From Bacteroidetes bacterium 43-93 (GTDB taxonomy: Bacteria > Bacteroidota > Bacteroidia > Chitinophagales > Chitinophagaceae): a DNA stretch of 64,000 nt. Location: the NCBI GenBank assembly GCA_001897855.1, contig MKUO01000004.1, positions 62,001 through 126,000 on the forward strand, read 5' to 3'. Position 1 is the stretch's first letter, and each line of letters begins with the position of its first letter. Position numbers and translations under genes: made by a program. Shown here piece after piece: positions 1 to 6,772 of the stretch. The notes under the pieces are model-generated. The model saw nothing but the letters and a program-made list of their open reading frames with translations, was not told the DNA's origin and searched no databases.

Positions 1-1037
1 TTATCATTAATAGTCGTACTAAATACTAAATAACTGTAGTCGCGCAATTGCTTAACAGTCCAGATATATTTATGTCCGGGGCTATCTTCAAATTTGGTAA
101 CCCAATCAATTTTGAAACTATCATCAAGATGCATTAAGTAGTCTGGAAAGTTCTCAGCCCAATCAACATGTGAAGAATCATATATTTTTTCTAATTGACC
201 GTAATGATAATACCCACCATTATTATCTTTAAAAATATTGCCATTTCCCATTTTTCCTATCCCGGCATAATCCTTAATAAAAGCAGTGTCTTTAAGTATA
301 TTACCATTAATATCGAGTTTTAAAAAGCGTGGACGCCCCCAAAAAACGCGGTTAGATTTGATGACGCGTTGTTCATCCAAACTGCCACCAGCCAATATAG
401 TATTTGCATCAATAAGCTGTAAACTACTAATATGGGTTTGAAAACCAAGATAGGGATAGCTTTTTTGCCAAAGCAGTTTGCCGGTGTCATCAGTTCTTAT
501 TAGAATAGCTGTAGAAAAAAATGTTGATAGTTTCACCGATACCCCCCCGCAGAGATATCCCCCTTTCGGCAATAATACGCAATCAAATATTTCCGTTACG
601 TAATTTGATGTATCATTATTGTATTCATGATGTTCAACAACCTTGCCATCAATATCTAATATAGCATATCCACCACTCTCAGCATTTACTAAGAGCCGAC
701 GCCACACGACGGTAAACGGTGTCAAAAATCCGCCTGACGACAACTTTTTTTTCCGAGCTACATATCCTGTATATGGTGAAGCACTATCAATAGCAAATGA
801 GTTCTCATTAATAATTGCATCTCCTGATGCATTGACTTTTATTGCGGAAAATGAATTAAATTCCTTCAGCTTATCGCCCAATATGATAAAGCTGCCATCC
901 TGTTCCAGAAATATGTCGTTCCCAATATTGTTGCTGGAATCAATATCAAAAATATTGTTGAAATTTTGAGCGTAGGTATATACAGGTGCTAAACAAATCA
1001 GCACCCATATATATGCTATTTTAGAAAGCCTTATCAT
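1..1037 (-). CDS. Secreted repeat-type protein, 3' end outside the window
   Basis: The minus-strand frame is open from an ATG at 1037 to the window edge, giving 345 codons with no stop. The N-terminus is a signal peptide (basic MIRLSK, hydrophobic stretch, ending TYAQ near residue 24). The body repeats a pattern of short beta segments such as ILGD, ILAGG and GYLCGG alternating with D-x-D-G-x and D-I-N-G-N turns, which resembles Bacteroidota secreted beta-propeller proteins that often carry a C-terminal type IX sorting domain. That C-terminus is not visible, so export by T9SS is only an inference. AT-rich, in the accessory island. Function unknown. Confidence 0.7.
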   Translation of the reverse strand, partial: MIRLSKIAYIWVLICLAPVYTYAQNFNNIFDIDSSNNIGNDIFLEQDGSFIILGDKLKEFNSFSAIKVNASGDAIINENSFAIDSASPYTGYVARKKKLSSGGFLTPFTVVWRRLLVNAESGGYAILDIDGKVVEHHEYNNDTSNYVTEIFDCVLLPKGGYLCGGVSVKLSTFFSTAILIRTDDTGKLLWQKSYPYLGFQTHISSLQLIDANTILAGGSLDEQRVIKSNRVFWGRPRFLKLDINGNILKDTAFIKDYAGIGKMGNGNIFKDNNGGYYHYGQLEKIYDSSHVDWAENFPDYLMHLDDSFKIDWVTKFEDSPGHKYIWTVKQLRDYSYLVFSTTIND

Positions 1038-1098
1038 GGCCTGTATGTTAATTGTAATACTGTTATCCGCTTATTATCTGTCATTTTACTGATATAAA

Positions 1099-1310
1099 CT
1101 CGTTCGGCGTAGTCACTGACTACGCTGCATGGCAGCAAATCTCCAGATTTGCGAGTTCCTACTCTCGTCCTTTTTAGCGCAATCTTCTGCTCATACTTTA
1201 AAGATAATAACAGTATACGCAGATGCAATATTACTAAACGGCTCTTTCATGATTTATGGCACAAGCACGCTACGTAAATATCTTAGCTGAATGCTTGCGC
1301 CAACTAAAAG
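1099..1310. repeat. 210-bp structured intergenic repeat, copy 1
   Basis: First of three related copies (others at 2667-2875 and 3322-3528), all in the same orientation. It starts with an inverted repeat GCGTAGTC/GACTACGC, followed by a near-perfect palindrome GCAAATCT-CC-AGATTTGC, a conserved stretch with CATACTTTAAAGATA, and a terminal pair TGGCACAAGCA ... TGCTTGCGCCA able to form a hairpin. It lies between the stop of the HxlR gene and the start of the truncated gene. Small open frames crossing it are incidental. It may be a non-autonomous mobile or REP-type element, but no transposase is present. Confidence 0.85.
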
Positions 1311-1312
1311 CC

Positions 1313-1666
1313 TTACCTGCCCATTATTTTTTTTCTATGACTTTCCCCCCAATATTTCAATTCTCGCATAACGTTCCGTAGCGATTCTCCATGTTCTGTA
1401 ATAGAATATTCAATTGTTGGTGGGAACGTTTCAAGAATTTCTTTTTTTATAAGTAGATTCATTTCAAGTTCTTTTAATTCCCTGGCTAAAACTTTATCTG
1501 ATATCCCGATTACTTCTTTAGGAATTTGAGTGAAACGCTTCTTCCCGTATCCCAGGGACATTAATATAGGTAATCGCCATTTTCCATACAATGCATCCAA
1601 TGCGTCTCGCACTGGCCTGATATTGGCTTGAATAACTTCTACTGTGCAATTCTTTTTATGTGTCAT
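1313..1666 (-). CDS. HxlR-family winged-helix transcriptional regulator
   Basis: The 117-residue product has the full HxlR/DUF24 pattern: an N-terminal Cys7, the segment DALYGKWRLPILMSL, the recognition-helix region ISDKVLARELKELE, and the wing/C-terminal pattern PPTIEYSITEHG followed by YWGESH. The family comprises small dimeric MarR-like DNA-binding proteins, many of which respond to electrophiles or oxidants through the N-terminal Cys. It is divergent from the SDR gene starting at 1762, with 95 bp between them, so it probably controls that gene and itself. Length is normal for the family. The inducer cannot be inferred. Confidence 0.9.
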   Translation of the reverse strand: MTHKKNCTVEVIQANIRPVRDALDALYGKWRLPILMSLGYGKKRFTQIPKEVIGISDKVLARELKELEMNLLIKKEILETFPPTIEYSITEHGESLRNVMRELKYWGESHRKKIMGR

Positions 1667-1761
1667 TTGTATTCTTTAGAGTTCCCACTTTCTCATAGGT
1701 AAGTCGGCCATTATGCTACCACAAAGTAATTTAATATTGCACCTAACAAAAAAAATATGTT

Positions 1762-2658
1762 ATGTGGACTAAAGAAAATATACCTAACCTTCATGGAAAG
1801 GAAGCTATAGTTACAGGCAGTAATACAGGTTTAGGTTATGAAATTGCTTTGGCGTTGTATCAAGCTGGTGCAAATGTTATTGTAGCATGCAGAAGTAAGG
1901 ACAATGCAGAAAAAGCGATAAGCAAGATGATGGCTTTGGGGGGAGAGGGTACATTAATATTCAGCCAACTTGATCTGTCTAGCTTAAATAGTATAAAACA
2001 ATTTGCAGAAAGATTCATTCAGGAAAACCAAAGGTTACACCTCCTGATTAATAATGCAGGGCTTGCTTCTCCTCCATTATCCAAAACAACAGAAGGTTTT
2101 GAGATGCAGTTTGGCGTTAATTTTTTAGGGCACTTTGCACTTACCGGGCTCCTGTATCCCATCCTTAAAGTAGCAGGTGGTTCAAGAGTTGTTACTGTTA
2201 GCAGCAATGGTTACCAGGGTGCAACAATTGATTTCAACAATTTAAGATCTGAGAAAGACTATGATCCTTTGCGGGAATATCGGCAAAGTAAATTAGCCAA
2301 TTTAATTTTCGCTATTGAGTTGGATAGAAGGATTAAGAATGCGAAACAACAAATATTGTCAATTGCCGCGCAACCTGGGGCAAATGCAACTGAATTAACC
2401 AGGCATATGAGCGCTGATGAAATCGCCATGGGTAAGCAAAGACTTGGCGAGTTTATGGAGCCGTGGCAGGGAGCATTATCAATATTATTTGCAGCAACAT
2501 CCAATGAAGCTTCAGGCGGCAATATGTATGAACCACAAGATCGGGGATTAAGAGGTTATCCTGTAAGGGCATCTATTCAGGATAATGCAATGAATGAACA
2601 GGTGGCAAAGCAACTGTGGAATTTTGCTGAGCAAACAACTGGAATTTGCTATCCTTGA
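1762..2658 (+). CDS. Short-chain dehydrogenase/reductase (retinol-dehydrogenase-like)
   Basis: Classical SDR of 298 residues. The nucleotide-binding motif TGSNTGLG is at 18-25, NNAG at 97-100, catalytic Ser at 147/148, and Y173-x3-K177 in YRQSK. Arg44 after the second beta strand (ACRS) suggests NADP(H). The overall pattern, including the helical insertion before the catalytic Tyr, matches the retinol dehydrogenase/WWOX-like subgroup. The substrate is unknown. Divergent to an HxlR regulator, an arrangement typical of stress-induced oxidoreductases. Translation starts at the ATG right after an AT-rich leader. Flanked on both sides by the 210-bp repeat. Confidence 0.9.
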   Translation: MWTKENIPNLHGKEAIVTGSNTGLGYEIALALYQAGANVIVACRSKDNAEKAISKMMALGGEGTLIFSQLDLSSLNSIKQFAERFIQENQRLHLLINNAGLASPPLSKTTEGFEMQFGVNFLGHFALTGLLYPILKVAGGSRVVTVSSNGYQGATIDFNNLRSEKDYDPLREYRQSKLANLIFAIELDRRIKNAKQQILSIAAQPGANATELTRHMSADEIAMGKQRLGEFMEPWQGALSILFAATSNEASGGNMYEPQDRGLRGYPVRASIQDNAMNEQVAKQLWNFAEQTTGICYP

Positions 2659-2666
2659 TTCATCTT

Positions 2667-2875
2667 CTCGTTCAGCGTAGTCTACCCACTACGCTGCCCC
2701 GGTAGCAAATCTCCAGATTTGCGAGTTCCTGCACTCGTACTCTTTAGCGTAATCTTCTGCTCATACTTTAAAGATACTAACAGTGTGAGCAGATGTAATA
2801 TTATTAGAATATTCTATATGATTTATGGCACAAGAACGCTACGCACATACCTTAGCTGCATGCTTGCACCAAAAG
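2667..2875. repeat. 210-bp structured intergenic repeat, copy 2
   Basis: Same order of elements as the copy at 1099: GTAG-containing inverted repeat (here GCGTAGT...ACTACGC), the palindrome GCAAATCT-CC-AGATTTGC, CATACTTTAAAGATA, then TGGCACAAG ... GCTTGCACCA. It sits immediately downstream of the SDR stop codon and before the 3' end of the small membrane-protein gene on the other strand. With copy 1 it brackets the HxlR/SDR pair as direct repeats. Confidence 0.85.
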
Positions 2876-2904
2876 AGGGTAGTATAACCTACGCCTAACA
2901 GGAA

Positions 2905-3300
2905 TTAATTTTCTATATACTTAATAATCCATCTCAGACTATCAGGGAACGCATACCCATAAGATTTAAATTCAGAGGGAGTTATTAAAATAGTTTCATC
3001 ATAACCAAAGAGAGTTTTTTTATATAGAACAGGAAAATACTTGCCAATCATAAATTGACCTGTATTAAATCGTAAATTTCTATCTCTTGTCGATGCATAT
3101 TGAACATGACCGTTTACAAAATATTTATATTGAATATCCACACCAAAATTACCTCGTGAACCATATCCTTTTTTGCTAGCAAAAATTTGCCCAACGGTCA
3201 TCTTATGATTTTCCCTAAAACTCTTTTTATATTGACTTGCAATTAATAAGATAATAGCTACAGCAATTATCATAACTAACATTCGTGCTATTTTGTACAT
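2905..3300 (-). CDS. Small membrane-anchored protein of unknown function
   Basis: 131 residues. One N-terminal transmembrane helix (about 8-23, rich in I, V, A and L) is followed by a basic stretch and an extracytoplasmic-type domain rich in beta strands, with alternating pattern VGQIFASKKG, VDIQYKYFVNG and YFPVLYKKT. This layout resembles the many small DUF3592-like envelope proteins of Bacteroidota (a turn-rich beta sandwich with a Y-x-F-x-V-N-G strand), but the match is by eye only. It stands alone between repeat copies 2 and 3, so context gives no function. Confidence 0.6.
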   Translation of the reverse strand: MYKIARMLVMIIAVAIILLIASQYKKSFRENHKMTVGQIFASKKGYGSRGNFGVDIQYKYFVNGHVQYASTRDRNLRFNTGQFMIGKYFPVLYKKTLFGYDETILITPSEFKSYGYAFPDSLRWIIKYIEN

Positions 3301-3321
3301 GTTAAGTTGATGATTTTTCTT

Positions 3322-3528
3322 TTCGTTCGGCGTAGTCTCCGACTACGCTATGATAAGGCAGCAAATCTCCAGATTTGCGAGTTCCTGCACTCGTCCTCTT
3401 TAGCACAATCTTCCGCTCATACTTTAAAGATACTAACAGTATATGCAATATTAATAGAAGGCTTTATATGACTTATGGCACAAGCACGCTATGCACATAT
3501 CTAACCTGCACGCTTGCGCCAACTAAAG
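3322..3528. repeat. 210-bp structured intergenic repeat, copy 3
   Basis: Third copy: CGTTCGGCGTAGTC/GACTACGC inverted repeat, GCAAATCT-CC-AGATTTGC palindrome, CATACTTTAAAGATA, and the terminal hairpin TGGCACAAGCACGC...GCTTGCGCCA. It is closest to copy 1 at both ends and to copy 2 in the middle. It separates the small membrane protein from the operon starting at 3600. About 70 bp of AT-rich leader remain between repeat and operon, including TATCTTTA, a partial match to the Bacteroidota -7 box. Confidence 0.85.
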
Positions 3529-3599
3529 GGTATTAAAGGTTTTAAGAAATTAAAACTATTTATACTATCTTTATGTAACTTACTAACACCTATGAGATT

Positions 3600-4433
3600 A
3601 TGAGTTTATATACTTCTGAAGATTATACAGAAGATGAAAAACGCAACTTAGCATTTCAAACGACTGTTGCAATACGCGAAGCTGTCAGCGTTGCAAAAAG
3701 AATTCCAACACAAGTTGCATATGAATCGGTTTTTGATTTAATTAATGACATAGATCCAGAACTTTATGGTCATATAACGGATTTGCTTACTAAAAAGAAC
3801 AAGAGTGAAGAAGTAGAGTTGGCTATAGCCGAGGCAAATGCGATTAGTACTGACGAAGAGCCTGTAACACCTACGGATATATTGGATAGAAAATTAGATC
3901 CGATACTAGCTGCATTAAAGAAAGAACCTAAGAGCCACCCGTTAAAAAGAGAAAAAAGTAAACTATTAGCTGCTAAAGAGTATTTTCAACTACGTACACC
4001 GTCAGAGCATAAAATATTAAATCAGGATTTCTTTCTAGCAACTAGAAGTTATGCAATTAATGACCCTATATATAAAGATGAAAAGAGAATAGATTACAAA
4101 CTAGGCAATGATAGAATTTTAAGACTTAGAATGCTTCATCCGGATAATGAAGAGCATATTATTGGTTCAGATTTAGTGTATGAACAATATGATTTGAAAA
4201 ATGAACGTGTACGTCTTGTCCATTTGCAATATAAAGTTTGGGACGAAAAAGATGTTTTATACTTCAGTAAGGGTAATATGTCTAGCCAGTTAGATAAATT
4301 ATCTAATAATATTTGCAACAATAATATGTGTGTCAACAAGGCTGGGGTAAATTATACGAAGGGCTATCGCTTGCCTTTTTGCTCGGCTTTTTTAAGGCGA
4401 CGGATAGAAAGCAAGGAAGCGATAGTTCATTAG
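3600..4433 (+). CDS. Unassigned protein, N-terminal frame of a split gene (possible nuclease-like core)
   Basis: 277 residues in this frame; no family recognised. A helical N-terminal half (1-130) precedes a region with GSDLVYEQYD (189-198) and VRLVHLQYKVW (204-214). The spacing D191...Q210-x-K212 after a beta hairpin resembles the D...(E/Q)xK core of Mrr-like PD-(D/E)xK nucleases; this is a visual similarity only. Then come C239-x4-C244 and C261, likely zinc ligands. The frame ends in an unnatural tail after a T TTT TTA heptamer at 4388-4394. The -1 frame continues to 4717 and supplies C285-x2-C288, giving a 372-residue joined product. AT-rich. First gene of a likely operon. Confidence 0.6.
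   Translation: MSLYTSEDYTEDEKRNLAFQTTVAIREAVSVAKRIPTQVAYESVFDLINDIDPELYGHITDLLTKKNKSEEVELAIAEANAISTDEEPVTPTDILDRKLDPILAALKKEPKSHPLKREKSKLLAAKEYFQLRTPSEHKILNQDFFLATRSYAINDPIYKDEKRIDYKLGNDRILRLRMLHPDNEEHIIGSDLVYEQYDLKNERVRLVHLQYKVWDEKDVLYFSKGNMSSQLDKLSNNICNNNMCVNKAGVNYTKGYRLPFCSAFLRRRIESKEAIVH
4364..4425. other. Inverted repeat around a T TTT TTA slippery heptamer
   Basis: Arms CTATCGCTT (4364-4372) and AAGCGATAG (4417-4425) are a perfect 9-bp inverted repeat. Flanking GCCTT/AAGGC (4373-4377 and 4394-4398) and GC/GC pairs could extend a fold. Between the arms lies the heptamer at 4388-4394, positioned as T-TTT-TTA in the upstream reading frame, which is the canonical arrangement for -1 ribosomal slippage. 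The zero-frame stop is the TAG at 4431. The 62-bp span is also 3n+2, so insertion of a hairpin element would give the same frame change. Either reading joins the two frames. Confidence 0.55.
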
Positions 4434-4717
4434 TGACATCAGGGTTGCATTGCCCAGTTTGCAGAATTCAGAAAGTGCGTAACAGTGAAGAAAAGAAAAT
4501 TACCAAAGATACTATTAGGAATATATCGGTTGGGCATTCAATTTTTGAAGAAATGTTTGTCTATAATATGTTGGGGTCAAGATGGTTTTCTTTTGATGAA
4601 TTGGAAGAGTATTATGATAGGATAGGTATTGAGACCGAAATGAACACTATAAGAATTCATGCCCAAGAGATATACATCGAACCTGAAAATGCGGAGCAAT
4701 TAAAAAAAGAAGCTTAA
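4388..4717 (+). CDS. C-terminal frame of the split gene, with CPVC zinc motif
   Basis: This is the -1 frame downstream of the slippery run. If translated by slippage or restored by one base it adds 109 residues. It begins FFKATDRK and includes SGLHCPVCR, with C285-x2-C288 in joined numbering, followed by a helix-rich tail (SIFEEMFVYNML, SFDELEEYY) and an acidic end. An internal ATG at 4328 could give a separate 129-residue product, but its first 25 residues would be an out-of-frame reading of the upstream gene. I therefore treat this as a continuation and not as a gene of its own. Nine bases separate it from the next gene. Confidence 0.55.
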   Translation, partial: FFKATDRKQGSDSSLVTSGLHCPVCRIQKVRNSEEKKITKDTIRNISVGHSIFEEMFVYNMLGSRWFSFDELEEYYDRIGIETEMNTIRIHAQEIYIEPENAEQLKKEA

Positions 4718-4726
4718 ACTATACGT

Positions 4727-5494
4727 ATGTTACGACCAAAGATTAATAGTAAAATATATTCTGTACTTAACTCGAGCACCTACTTCAAAGCGAGCGATTT
4801 TAAGATTGAAATTGAGGAACAATATGGGGATGCAGTAGTTACAATAACTTATGAATACGAAGAGAAATATAATATTGAGTTGCGTATACCAAATAGTAAA
4901 ACAGAGAAGAGTAGAAAAGAAACGTCGCAAAACGCATTTGGTCAGCAGACCACAAAAACAATAGAATATACCGTTTATGAAATAAAAGGCAAAATGTCTC
5001 CTGGAATACTTGCACATTCCGAAGATTTTATAAATGAAGGTGAAAATGGAATTGCTTGCGCAATCAACGCTTGGTTGAAAAACCTTTGGGAAGATATTAC
5101 AATTGCGCCCGAACTGCGTCAGTTTAATTCTCAACAAGAGGAGATCGAGAAGATTAAAGAAAGGGTTAATGGGATGCCTAATGAATACTTTACAGTAGAA
5201 GAAGGTGAAGAATTAAAAAGTAGACTTGATAAGTTGGAAAGCCAGCTTACTGAAAAACTGAATACAGAAAACCCCGATGCTAGCGATGCTGAAAAGCAGA
5301 TTAATAAGCTACATAGTGAAATAGAAGTTCTGAAGCAAACCATTTTTTCGCTGAAGAAGCCGGGGTGGTTTAAATCTTTTATTACAAAGACCATGACTTG
5401 GTTATCTAACCCAACAAATCAAAAATTATTGAAAGCAGGAAAAGATCTTGTTGTGACTATGCTTCCTGAAGGCACAAAAGGATCTAATCCGTAG
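4727..5494 (+). CDS. Unassigned coiled-coil protein, second operon gene
   Basis: 255 residues, family not recognised. The first 120 residues are predicted alpha/beta with an acidic, Tyr-rich strand pattern (VVTITYEYEEKY, IEYTVYEIKG). Residues about 133-205 form a strong heptad-rich coiled coil (EEIEKIKERV, LKSRLDKLESQL, INKLHSEIEVLKQ). A C-terminal segment with paired Trp and a hydrophobic stretch (WFKSFITKTMTWL ... LLKAGKDLVVTML) may be an amphipathic or membrane-associating helix. It starts 9 bp after the split gene, so the two are probably co-transcribed. The combination suggests a two-component accessory module, possibly defence-related, but only by context. Confidence 0.6.
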   Translation: MLRPKINSKIYSVLNSSTYFKASDFKIEIEEQYGDAVVTITYEYEEKYNIELRIPNSKTEKSRKETSQNAFGQQTTKTIEYTVYEIKGKMSPGILAHSEDFINEGENGIACAINAWLKNLWEDITIAPELRQFNSQQEEIEKIKERVNGMPNEYFTVEEGEELKSRLDKLESQLTEKLNTENPDASDAEKQINKLHSEIEVLKQTIFSLKKPGWFKSFITKTMTWLSNPTNQKLLKAGKDLVVTMLPEGTKGSNP

Positions 5495-5583
5495 CCCACA
5501 CTCGTCCTCATTTTCAAAGAAAATACCCCACTCTCGTCCTCGTTTGCAACGAGGATGCCACCGCAAGCGTTTGCAACGCCCAA
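5495..5583. repeat. Short repeat remnant with two GTTTGCAAC hairpins
   Basis: Downstream of the operon, CACTCGTCCTC (also present inside the 210-bp repeats) occurs and then recurs in near-identical form (ACTCTCGTCCTC). Two small hairpins follow: CTCGTTTGCAACGAG at 5539-5553 and GCGTTTGCAACGC at 5567-5579. Both have a GTT-TGC-AAC core. It marks the right edge of the AT-rich accessory island. Confidence 0.5.
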
Positions 5584-5608
5584 TAAAAAAGCCGCCCTGC
5601 GGCGGCTT
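5584..5608 (-). terminator. Intrinsic terminator of the DltE-like SDR gene
   Basis: On the minus strand an AAGCCGCC/GGCGGCTT stem with a 4-nt loop is followed by a T run (the A run at 5585-5590 on the plus strand). It lies 10 bp past the SDR stop codon. It may also work weakly for the plus-strand operon. Confidence 0.85.
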
Positions 5609-5617
5609 CAAAACTCT

Positions 5618-6340
5618 TTAAGGATTCATCCTCGCAAAAGCAGCTTTTAGTTCCTCCGGCCCCGCCTTGCTCATCGCTTCGCTAAAGCCAAAAGTAGCCG
5701 TCGTCTTGCCTTCTTTCAGTTGGTCAAACACCGCTTTTATAAATTCACTCACCGGTGGTGCCTGGTCGTGAAGGCCCTTACCGCCAAGGTCAGTATTCAG
5801 CGCAGGTGGTATCAGTTCCACCACTTCTATATTCTTCTTCTGCAGCAGGTATTGCAGCGATAGCGTCAGCGAGTGGAAGAAGGCCTTGGTGGCAGAGTAC
5901 ACCGGCGTTTTGGTAAGCGGCGTAAACGATAAGCCCGAGGTCACATTCATGATGGTCGTCAGCTTCGGCAGTTGTATAAAAAGCGAGGTCAGGTGTATCG
6001 GCGCCATCACGTTAATGGTCACTTCCTCCTTCGCCCGTTCGTAGAAGTTATCATCATCCACATTCATCCATTGCTGTATGCCTGCATTGTTCACCAATAC
6101 ATTCAGGTCGGGGTGTTGCTCCGCTATCCAGTGGTAGAGAGCGGTACGGTCTTCCTCGCTGGTCAGGTCGCATACTTTCGTAATGAGGGCAGGGTGGCGC
6201 TGCTGCACCTCGTTCAGCACAGAGGTGCGCCTTCCGCAGATGATCACCGTATTGCCATCTTCCAAAAATCTTTCGGTAAGCCCCAGTCCTATGCCGCTGG
6301 CGCCACCTGTTATCAGTATCTTATTTCCGCTTAATTGCAT
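5618..6340 (-). CDS. DltE-like short-chain dehydrogenase
   Basis: 240 residues. Cofactor motif TGGASGIG at 11-18, NNAG at 84-87, catalytic Ser135 and Y148-x3-K152 (YSATK). Arg37-Arg38 after the second strand favour NADP(H). The short length and the helix AFFHSLTLSLQYLLQ after the catalytic site match the DltE/YciK-type oxidoreductases often annotated in Bacteroidota. The substrate cannot be predicted. Monocistronic: it has its own terminator downstream and a long spacer upstream. Confidence 0.9.
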   Translation of the reverse strand: MQLSGNKILITGGASGIGLGLTERFLEDGNTVIICGRRTSVLNEVQQRHPALITKVCDLTSEEDRTALYHWIAEQHPDLNVLVNNAGIQQWMNVDDDNFYERAKEEVTINVMAPIHLTSLFIQLPKLTTIMNVTSGLSFTPLTKTPVYSATKAFFHSLTLSLQYLLQKKNIEVVELIPPALNTDLGGKGLHDQAPPVSEFIKAVFDQLKEGKTTATFGFSEAMSKAGPEELKAAFARMNP

Positions 6341-6772
6341 ATTGTTTTATTTGTATGCTAAGTTAGTTCTATCTCCCTTCGCGGGCATTATACTTATCAA
6401 AGAGTTTAGTATAAATTTCAAGCCGTACGCGCACAGAAATTTTTGGCAACTTTCGTACTTATTCGTAATTTTATAATTATTAGTTCAGTTCTTTGATATC
6501 ACATGAAAACAGCTTCCACAAAGCATCTCCACCCGTCCATACAAAACAGGTTAGCAAAGGTTAACAATGGTTAGCAAAAGTTAGCAAAGGATAACAAAAG
6601 GGAGTATTATGCCCGTATAAACCGTTCATTTTTTGCCCATTTTAGGTTAGCAACCGGTTAGCAGTGGGTTAGCAAAGGTTAGCAATTGTTAGCAAAATCG
6701 GCGGTCTATGATGCCGGTCATAGTTTATTAGGTCTACTTAGTGCAACTTTGCGGCCTCTTAATATACCGTCA
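6341..6772. other. 432-bp spacer between SDR and QueD
   Basis: Contains the 5' leader of the SDR gene (left) and the two decamer clusters at 6549-6600 and 6645-6698. A 23-codon frame from 6504 runs into the first cluster and is not credible as a gene. No tRNA, riboswitch or conserved small gene was recognised. CAACTTTG at 6744-6751, with TTT 17 bp upstream, is a passable Bacteroidota-type promoter for the gene at 6773. Confidence 0.6.
6549..6698. repeat. Ten phased GGTTAGCAAA-like decamers in two clusters
   Basis: Cluster 1 has five contiguous units at 6549, 6559, 6569, 6579 and 6589 with an exact 10-bp period (GGTTAGCAAA, GGTTAACAAT, GGTTAGCAAA, AGTTAGCAAA, GGATAACAAA). Cluster 2 has five units starting at 6645, 6656, 6667, 6677 and 6687 with a period of 10-11 bp. 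The clusters are about 46 bp apart. One helical turn per unit places all copies on the same face of the DNA, as expected for cooperative protein binding, although replication slippage could also create it. Confidence 0.85.

Noticed and set aside
1034-1228. Small minus-strand protein of 64 residues
   Set aside because: It lies almost wholly within repeat copy 1 and has no recognisable domain; treated as incidental.
1099-3528. Integron attC sites
   Set aside because: The repeats lack the GTTRRRY/RYYYAAC core boxes, are longer than typical attC, the genes between them differ in orientation, and no integrase is present.
4364-4425. Intrinsic terminator inside the split gene
   Set aside because: The inverted repeat encloses the T-run and has no T-run after its right arm.
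6549-6698. Replication origin iterons or a preQ1 riboswitch before queD
   Set aside because: No DnaA boxes, dnaA or rep gene is near; the units are DNA-phased tandem copies and show no preQ1 stem or pseudoknot pattern.
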